A DNA stretch of 64,000 nucleotides, from contig NC_065574.1 in NCBI RefSeq assembly GCF_937616625.2, positions 4,836,001-4,900,000 on the forward strand, read 5' to 3'. The notes under the pieces were generated by a model. The model worked only from the letters and a program-made list of their open reading frames with translations. It was not told where the DNA came from and searched no databases. The position numbers were made by a program, and so were the translations under genes. Positions 56,601-64,000 of this stretch are shown here, one piece after another. Each line of letters starts with the position of its first letter. Within the stretch, counting starts at the first letter, position 1. This stretch comes from Mercurialis annua (lineage: Eukaryota > Streptophyta > Magnoliopsida > Malpighiales > Euphorbiaceae).

Positions 56601-59600
56601 AAGAGGCCACTTTTAGAGCGCATAGCACGTTGCACAGGTGCTCCGATAGTTTCTTCCATCGATCATCTTTCTTCTCCCCAGTTGGGGTACTGTGATATGT
56701 TTCATGTGGAAAGGTGTTTAGAAGATCTCGGTACTGCTGGGCAGGATGGAAAAAAACTGGTGAAGACATTGATGTATTTTGAAGGCTGTCCAAAGCCATT
56801 GGGTTTTACTGTAAGTCCACTGAAACTTCCAAAGTTAGAAATAATAATGGTGATTATTGAGGATGATAAGATTTTCAGTTTCATATTGTAACAAATAGAC
56901 AAGGTTGCTATTGGCAGAGATTTGATCAACTTTGTCAATTGTTTGGTTAAATGTCAATTATCCCTTCACTCTTTTTTGAGATCACAACAACTGCCGCTAT
57001 ATATCAACTTAAAAACATATTTGTCTACAAACTTTTTCGCTGTTCCTTTCTTATATCATCTTATTTGTCTTGCTGACTACTTATGTCTTGTAATTCCATC
57101 TGTTTCAGATTTTACTTAGAGGTGCTAATGGGGATGAGTTGAAAAAAGTGAAACATGTGGTCCAGTATGGAATATTTGCAGCATATCACTTGGCTCTAGA
57201 GACTTCTTTTCTTGCTGACGAAGGAGCTTCTCTACCAGAACTCCCACTTAAATCTCCAATAACGGTGGCATTCCCAGATAAACACTCAAGCATTGGGAGA
57301 TCTATATCAACTGTACCTGGTTTCACCGTCCCTGCTCAGGGATCGCAAACTAACAGTGAACCACAAAGATCTAACAGTGTCCCTGTTACATATCTTGACT
57401 CAACAATTAGTTCTGCTATTGGTCATGTTGAAAGGCAACGACTGACTGATGGTTCCATCTCTGATTCTAGTGTACCTATATCATCTCGCATCAGTTCAAC
57501 TGCAATTCTTTCTACTGTTCCTTCCACTGTAAAAGCTGTTTCAGATTCTTACCGTACTTTTGAGCAGAAAACTAAAATGGAATCTGGACTGATACCAGAA
57601 AGAACTGTGGTTAACAACGATATCGCTAGCATGAATGATCATTTTAAAGCTAATGGCTTTGGGTGTCAAGAAAGTGTTATGGAACACCATTCTCAAAATA
57701 AAATTAGTGAAATGGTACCTAATCAGTCGCAACTTCCAGAGTTACCATCTGCAAAGGAAGATCGTAAAAATAATTTGGAGGAGCCAGGACCATTAAAAGA
57801 AGAATTTCCCCCATCACCTTCAGATCATCAGAGTATTTTGGTTTCCTTATCTTCCCGATGCGTGTGGAAAGGGACAGTTTGTGAAAGATCTCATCTTTTC
57901 CGAATCAAATACTATGGTAGTTTTGATAAACCTCTGGGTCGATTTTTGAGAGACCATTTATTCGATCAAGTAAGTCCTTTTATCTTATCTGTGTTTGTAT
58001 CTCAATTTATAGAAGATGGGACTGCATTTTAAAACTGAAAATCTCAATTGTTTCTTAGAGTTACTCGTGTCGATCCTGTGAGATGCCGTCAGAAGCGCAT
58101 GTTCATTGTTATACTCATCGACAAGGCACCCTCACTATATCTGTTAAGAAGCTGTCAGAAATACTCCTACCAGGTGAAAAGGATGGGAAGATCTGGATGT
58201 GGCACAGATGTTTAAGGTGTCCCCGGACTAACGGTTTTCCTCCAGCTACTCGAAGAGTAGTGATGTCTGATGCTGCTTGGGGATTGTCTTTTGGGAAATT
58301 TTTGGAGCTCAGTTTTTCAAATCATGCAGCAGCAAGCAGAGTGGCTAGCTGCGGTCATTCTCTGCACAGGGATTGTCTTCGTTTTTATGGGTATTTTTCT
58401 CAATCATTTTGTACGCTGCACAAATGAAGTGCTTTTTTAAGTCCCCTACGGTGTGCTTCCTGATGCTGAAAACATCACAATCATTACAACTATGGTACCT
58501 ATAGCTTGAAATTGATTTGTGGCACATTGTAGACTGAGATTTTGATTGAAACTTTGTTGGAACTTGGACGGCATCATCTAAAGTACCTTTTTGGACACTC
58601 ATGTACTTCCAGCAAATCTTATAAGATCCATTAAAGTGATTATTAAACTTATTTGTGTAGTTGAGTCCATTTAACATGAATTGCTAAATTAAACAAGCAA
58701 GAGTAAATAAAACCTTCTTAGTCTTTCCATTTATTTTAATGAATGCTCATTCCTCAGTGTGTGTTTGTGTAGATGTTTCTCATAGATTTTACATGTGCAG
58801 ATTTGGGAATATGGTTGCTTGCTTTCGGTATGCATCAATTGCTGTTCTCTCCGTGTACCTTCCACCTCTAAAACTTGATTTCAATTGTGAGAACCAGGAA
58901 TGGTTACAGAAAGAAACAAATGAGGTGCAATAGTTAAAAACAAATTGATTTTTTTGTTTATAATTGATACACATGCAGATGATTTGATTATCTGATTATA
59001 ACAGGTTGTTAACCGGGCAGAGCTTCTATTTTCTGATGTGCTCAATGCTCTGAGTCAAATTGCAGAGAAAAAATGTAGTTCAGGACCACCGAAGAGTGGC
59101 ACGAAACTACCTGAAGCCAGACGTCTGATTGGAGAACTTGAATCAATGTTACAAATTGAGAAGGCAGAATTTGAGGTAGGTTTCTTCTATAAACTAGAAT
59201 CTTTCAACCCTTGATAATATCAAATCCTGAAGGCAATCACGGCCACTGCATTTAAATTGACCACTCAAATTGCAGATATTTCTGTTGATAAATTTGGAAT
59301 TCCTAGCCAAAGTATTATCTTTTAATTCGCTGGTCCATAATTTGTTAACAGCAGCAAGTACACTGATGTCTTTAAGTAACAGTGGTATCCTCCCATTAAT
59401 CATGAAATTCTTCACGATTTTTCAAGTTGATCCGTTAGTATCTCAACAATCGACCCCCTCGCAGAATCATACTTTGAATGAATCTTTTTTTTTTTTGAGT
59501 TTGTGTTAATACAATCATTCAAGAAGTCGGCTTGCACTTAACTATTTTTCGTTTTTTTTTACTTACAAATTTTAATAATGTTTTAGGTATCACTCCAAAG

Positions 59601-62385
59601 AGCTTTGAACAAGGAAGTGAAGAAGGGTCAGCCTGTTATTGACATCCTTGAGATAAATAGACTGCGAAGGCAGTTACTTTTCCAATCTTACATGTGGGAC
59701 CACTGCCTAATTTATGCAGCCAGTGTAAACAATAATAGTTCTCAGGATGGTTTGAATTGCTCAAATACAGGAAATGAGGAAAAGCGTCTAGCCAATACTG
59801 AACAGCTTGCTGATATGAATTTAAATGAGAAGCCAGGAAAAGGTTTTACTAGTTCTGATTCTTTTCTTACCGAGGAAAAACTGCTTAAAATCATTGACCA
59901 GCATGGAGGATTAGGCAGCAGTCCTGACCAGTTAGACATGGGTCAGGAGCCTACTCATGGAAAAAATGCTGACCTTTCTAATACCTTTCCCATCAGTGAT
60001 CAACCGCGAAGTCTGAAATTCAGTGGAACGGTTCGTAGGACACAATCTGATGGACAGGTTCCTGTTATGTCAAACTTGACCGATACCCTTGATGCTGCAT
60101 GGACCGGTGAGAGTCAGTCGGGAGTTGGACCGTTTAAGGATGACTCCAGCGTACTTTCTGATTCAGCTGTGGCAGATTTGTCGACCATGTCTGCAGAAAT
60201 GGAGAGATTAGTTTCAAACAGTGGAGCACAAGACTTCAATGGGTCCAAGGTCAGCAGTGGACTTTCACCCGCAATGTCCACTAAGGGTTCAGATAATATG
60301 GAAGATTCTGGGGGCCACTTAAAAATGCCTCTCTTAAGCTTTTATCGGTCTTTGAACAGGACTTCTTCTGCAAGCCCCGACAAGCTTGAGACAATGGGTG
60401 AGTACAGTCCGGTCTATGTTTCATCCTTCAGGGAGTTGGAGCTCCAGAGCGGAGCTAGGCTTCTCCTGCCTGTGGGATCTCGTGATGTTGTCATTCCTGT
60501 ATATGACGATGAACCTACAAGCATTATAGCTTATGCACTCCAATCTCCAGAATATGAAGACCAACTGATTAATGATGGGGAAAGAATGAAAGAAGGCGGG
60601 GATTTTAATTATTCCTCGAGTTTTTCTGATGCTCTGACCTCTCAGTCGTTCCACTCAGCTGATGAAGTTATCAGTGATTCTCATAGAAGCTTTGGATACA
60701 CAGATGAGAGTATCTTACCTATGTCGGGATCTTTTAGCTCTCTAAGTCTGGATCCACTCTCTTACACAAAAACTATGCATGCCAGAGTTTCTTTTGGAGA
60801 TGAAAGTCCACTTGGTAAGGTAAAATATTCTGTGACTTGTTACTATTCGAAGAGGTTTGAAGCATTGAGGAGTAGATGTTGCCCATCTGAGCTTGATTTC
60901 ATAAGGTCCCTCAGCCGTTGTAAGAAGTGGGGAGCTCAAGGTGGCAAGAGCAACGTCTTCTTTGCAAAAACCTTAGATGATCGATTTATTATCAAACAAG
61001 TCACGAAAACAGAGTTGGAGTCATTTATAAAATTTGCTCCTGAATATTTCAAGTACCTTAGTGAATCAATTAACTCGAGAAGTCCAACATGCTTGGCCAA
61101 GATTTTGGGGATCTATCAGGTATGTGGTATTGATTCTGAAAATGGTAAACAGTTTAAATTATCCTGAGCTATTGGTTGACCCTTACATTTTGCTGAACAC
61201 ATTCTGTCAACATGCTGTTTGTCTTTTGCTGCAACTGTATTTTTTCAACCAAGTTATTTGCTCCATAATTGATCAATGTGGATCAAAGTCCTAAGAACTG
61301 ATCTCATTGTTAATAACTGCATTTCATGTGAACATAAATCTATACCTGAAAAGAAAAAAGATAAAAGTTGAAGCATGTATATTATTTGATCACTTAGAAG
61401 TACAAAGATAAAGTGATGTCAAAAGTTTACAGTCTTCACATTGATCAATTCATGGGTGCCCTTAGCTTTCCCACTATCTATGTTATTTAAAGTTGGCATG
61501 TCAAAATGGTGGCAGTTTCAAATTTTTCTTTCGGCAAAGTAGCGGAACAGATTTTATAAGTTTAGAAGAAGAATGCAAAATTAAGGTTTATTGAATTTGT
61601 CCTCTTTGCAGAGTATGGAAATGCTATACTGTATTTATTTTCCTGGAAGTTAATATTGTCTGTTCTTGCCTTGATGTTGGAAGGTTACTGCAAAGCATCT
61701 GAAAGGTGGGAAAGAATCAAAAATGGATGTTCTGGTCATGGAGAACCTTCTTTATGGACGGAATGTGACCCGCCTCTATGATCTTAAAGGATCGTCCCGT
61801 TCACGATATAACCCTGATTCTAGCGGGAGCAATAAAGTTCTGTTGGATCAGAATTTGATTGAAGCGATGCCAACTTCTCCCATTTTCGTTGGAAATAAAG
61901 CAAAGCGATTGCTGGAGAGAGCCGTCTGGAATGACACTTCGTTTCTTGCAGTAAGTGTTAGAACTGTGGGCATGTATTTGATCCGTTCACTTCTACATTT
62001 TACCACAGTAGAATCAACTCTAACTTCTTTTGTGCTTGTGCTTGTGCTGGTGCAGTCTATTGATGTAATGGATTACTCGTTATTGGTCGGGGTGGATGAA
62101 GAAAAACACGAATTAGTTCTCGGAATTATTGATTTCATGAGGCAATACACTTGGGATAAGCACTTGGAAACATGGGTAAAGGCTTCAGGTATACTCGGCG
62201 GGCCGAAAAACGCGTCCCCGACCGTTATTTCTCCAAAGCAATACAAGAAAAGGTTTCGGAAAGCAATGACAACCTATTTCCTGATGGTTCCCGATCAATG
62301 GTCTCCGCCTCTTATGATTCAAAGTAAATCGCAGTCCGATTTGTGCGAAGAGAACACACAAGGTGGTGGTGCTTCAGTTGAATGA
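53698..62385 (+). CDS. 1-phosphatidylinositol-3-phosphate 5-kinase, FYVE type (FAB1/PIKfyve class)
   Basis: Eleven exons: 53698-54317, 54651-55403, 56169-56322, 56466-56810, 57109-57969, 58059-58390, 58801-58924, 59005-59175, 59587-61119, 61684-61950 and 62056-62385. All have GT-AG borders and matching phases, giving 1,829 residues, a usual length. The enzyme makes PtdIns(3,5)P2 on endosomes and vacuole membranes. The FYVE domain has all three motifs: WMPD (33-36), RRHHCR (54-59) and RVC (92-94). Exons 3-5 carry the TCP-1/chaperonin-like region (KPRLLILGGALEYQRV, SSIDHLSSPQLGYC). The Cys-rich CCR region follows (SYSCRSCEMPSEAHVHCYTH, GHSLHRDCLRFYG). Catalytic kinase blocks are in exons 9-11: FIIKQVTKTELESF, MENLLYGRNVTRLYDLKGSS (DLKGS near 1664), MDYSLLVGVD (about 1725) and LGIIDFMRQYTWDKHLETWV. 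It resembles plant FAB1A/B. I see no break. Confidence 0.97.
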
Positions 62386-63150
62386 TAATATGTGTGCTTG
62401 TACATTTAAATGGTGCACTTTGGGACAATTGCCCCACATGATTTTTTCCCATGTTCATATTTTTGTAAGTCCTTGCATTTTTCATTCTTTTTGATAGGAA
62501 TAATTATTAAATTTGTATGTTTAGTTAAAGAAAGAAGTTGATAAGTATTTGTTAGGAGAAGGCTGTTAATTAAAGCCACAGGAATTTCAGGTAGAGGCAT
62601 AATATTGAATAGCCTCTCCATGAAATCTCTGCATATTGTATTTATTCTTATTTTTATAATGCCAAGGGAATATGATGTTTTTAGCACTTTTGTTTGATAA
62701 CTCATTCTCAGTGATATGTCTTTCTGTGAAATGCTTGATCAGTTGAGATTTAAATCAAGAATCGAAATGCTTGAGAAGTGATTCGAAAATTTAATATAGT
62801 GATAGCTAAACAGTTATATATTTGCTTAAACTATAAATGAGATTTCATATATTTTTAAAATTTGAACTATATAATTTTTAAAACAAAAAATAGAGTTTCC
62901 TTTATTTATTTTTAATTTATAGTTATAAAACGACACAATGTTGTCATTATTTCGTGTTTTCTTCTTTTCATCATTTAAATTTTTGAATTTCTTTTATTTT
63001 ATGAGATTCAACAATTCATTACAATTCATTATTGATTCTATAAATTAAGCACCATTTTGTGATTCCTTCGTAGTTGCATATCTCTTTGATGAATCCTATA
63101 AAAAAATCATATGAGTATGATTTTGCTAACAACATCATCAAGAATCTTAA
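62386..63150. other. 3' flank of the kinase gene
   Basis: The first few hundred bases should include the 3' UTR (AATAATTATTAAATTTG near 62500 may serve polyadenylation). Beyond that it is AT-rich with no recognised feature. Confidence 0.4.
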
Positions 63151-63159
63151 TATATTAAA

Positions 63160-63529
63160 GGGTTAATTCCTACAAAAATCACGAACTTTACACGAAGTTT
63201 CATTTTAATTATGACCTTTAAAAATTGTCATTTAAATGCACGAACTTTCATTTTATTTCAAATCTATCACTTAAGTAAAATTCGGTGTATTTTATCTGAC
63301 TAAAAATTCATAATCCTAGATACTCTAACTGAAAGATAATAAGATTTGATGTTGATTAATAACTTGGGTCTTTAATTAATGGTTTAGTGAAGAATTTAGT
63401 CAATAAAAATACACTGAAATGATGAATTTGAAACAATATGAAAGTTCGTGCCTTTAAATGGCAACTTTTAAAGGTCATGATTAAAATGAAACTTCGTGTA
63501 AAGTTCGTGATTTTTTTAAAAATTAACCC
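63160..63529. repeat. MITE family M2, copy 2, 9-bp TSD TATATTAAA/TATATTGAA
   Basis: The element is 370 bp, starts GGGTTAATTCCTACAAAAAT and ends AAAAATTAACCC. The inverted repeats include CACGAACTTTACACGAAGTT and its complement. Flanks are TATATTAAA (63151-63159) and TATATTGAA (63530-63538), one mismatch. Length, tips and TGACCTTTAAAAA-type blocks resemble the element at 12176-12542. Confidence 0.85.
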
Positions 63530-63544
63530 TATATTGAATCACTT

Positions 63545-63853
63545 AAATGTAAATTAAATCACGAATTTTAATGTAATTTGTAAATAAAACATAAACTTCA
63601 AAATTTAATAAAATCAGTCACCGATTTTCATATTTGGCTAATCATAACGATTTGTATATTTCCGTTGAAAAATGTTGATGTGGACAACAAAAGATATAAA
63701 TTATGGCAGTTACATCAGCGTTTATTTGACGAAAATAAGCCGGTGTTCTGATTTGTCAAAAAATAAAAATTGATGATCGATTTTATCAAGTTTTAAGTTT
63801 GTAATGTAACTATAAAACACGCGAAGTTCATAATTTGTTTGCAATTAACCCAA
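63545..63853. repeat. Second inverted-repeat element, adjacent
   Basis: Left words CACGAATTTTAATGTAATTT, AAACTTCAAAATTTAATAAA and CAGTCACCGATTTTC have inverted partners on the right (GATCGATTTTATCAAGTTTT, AAGTTTGTAATGTAAC, GAAGTTCATAATTTG), and the right tip is TTAACCC. It seems to be a more diverged MITE standing next to the previous one. Ends and duplication are not resolved. Confidence 0.5.
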
Positions 63854-64000
63854 AAGTTTAAAATAGAAAGAAAAAAGAAACTGTATTTAATATAGATAAA
63901 AGTTGTTTAAGTCGACTATATACATTCTGAGAGTGGATGAACTGAGTTTCATTTACATATCTGATGCAAATTATTCAGAATAAAACAGAGATTTAATGAG
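63854..64000. other. Window end
   Basis: Short AT-rich stretch, nothing recognised. Confidence 0.4.

Overview
The window is nuclear DNA of a flowering plant, almost certainly a eudicot. It is strongly AT-rich, the genes have GT-AG introns, and the recognisable proteins are plant families: type I MADS, FLZ zinc finger, LEA_3, LURP-one-related, FAB1 lipid kinase and AG-peptide. Many plant-type transposable elements lie between them. No sequence was available to compare against, so the species is not named.

Seven genes look intact. They are a small arabinogalactan-type peptide (minus, 12707-12997), a single-exon type I MADS-box gene (plus, 14774-15451), an FLZ-domain gene (minus, 17375-17955), a mitochondrial-type LEA_3/SAG21-like gene (plus, 27096-27493), eIF2B alpha (minus, 27730-29822), a LURP-one-related gene (minus, 31465-32763) and a complete 11-exon FYVE-type PtdIns3P 5-kinase, FAB1/PIKfyve class (plus, 53698-62385). 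They are unrelated housekeeping and stress genes and form no pathway.

The rest is repeat-rich. From 1 to 11 kb there is a dead LINE, a LINE RNase H relic, a 1.6 kb inverted-repeat element with an ATGATAA-rich core, and GTTAACTA-rich tracts. From 11 to 19 kb there are several MITEs, two of them with perfect 9-bp target duplications and one hAT MITE with a perfect 8-bp duplication. From 19503 to 23150 lies a 3.6 kb terminal-inverted-repeat element carrying a plant mobile domain (PMD) gene and two GC-rich hairpin arrays. From 35.8 to 38.1 kb a Copia fragment abuts a LINE fragment that is itself split by a MITE. From 40.4 to 43.8 kb there is a NUP107 pseudogene holding a probable solo LTR. From 44.3 to 50.1 kb there is a SINE, then three decayed copies of a papain-like protease gene, one of them with an expanded intronic minisatellite.

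The most unusual object is the PMD element. Each end has a degenerate terminal repeat, then a mini-exon with its own ATG and splice donor, then a GC-rich array built on the octamer CCATCGCC/GGCGATGG. A second, partial element at about 45.6-46.1 kb has the same layout but an array built on GACGTC.
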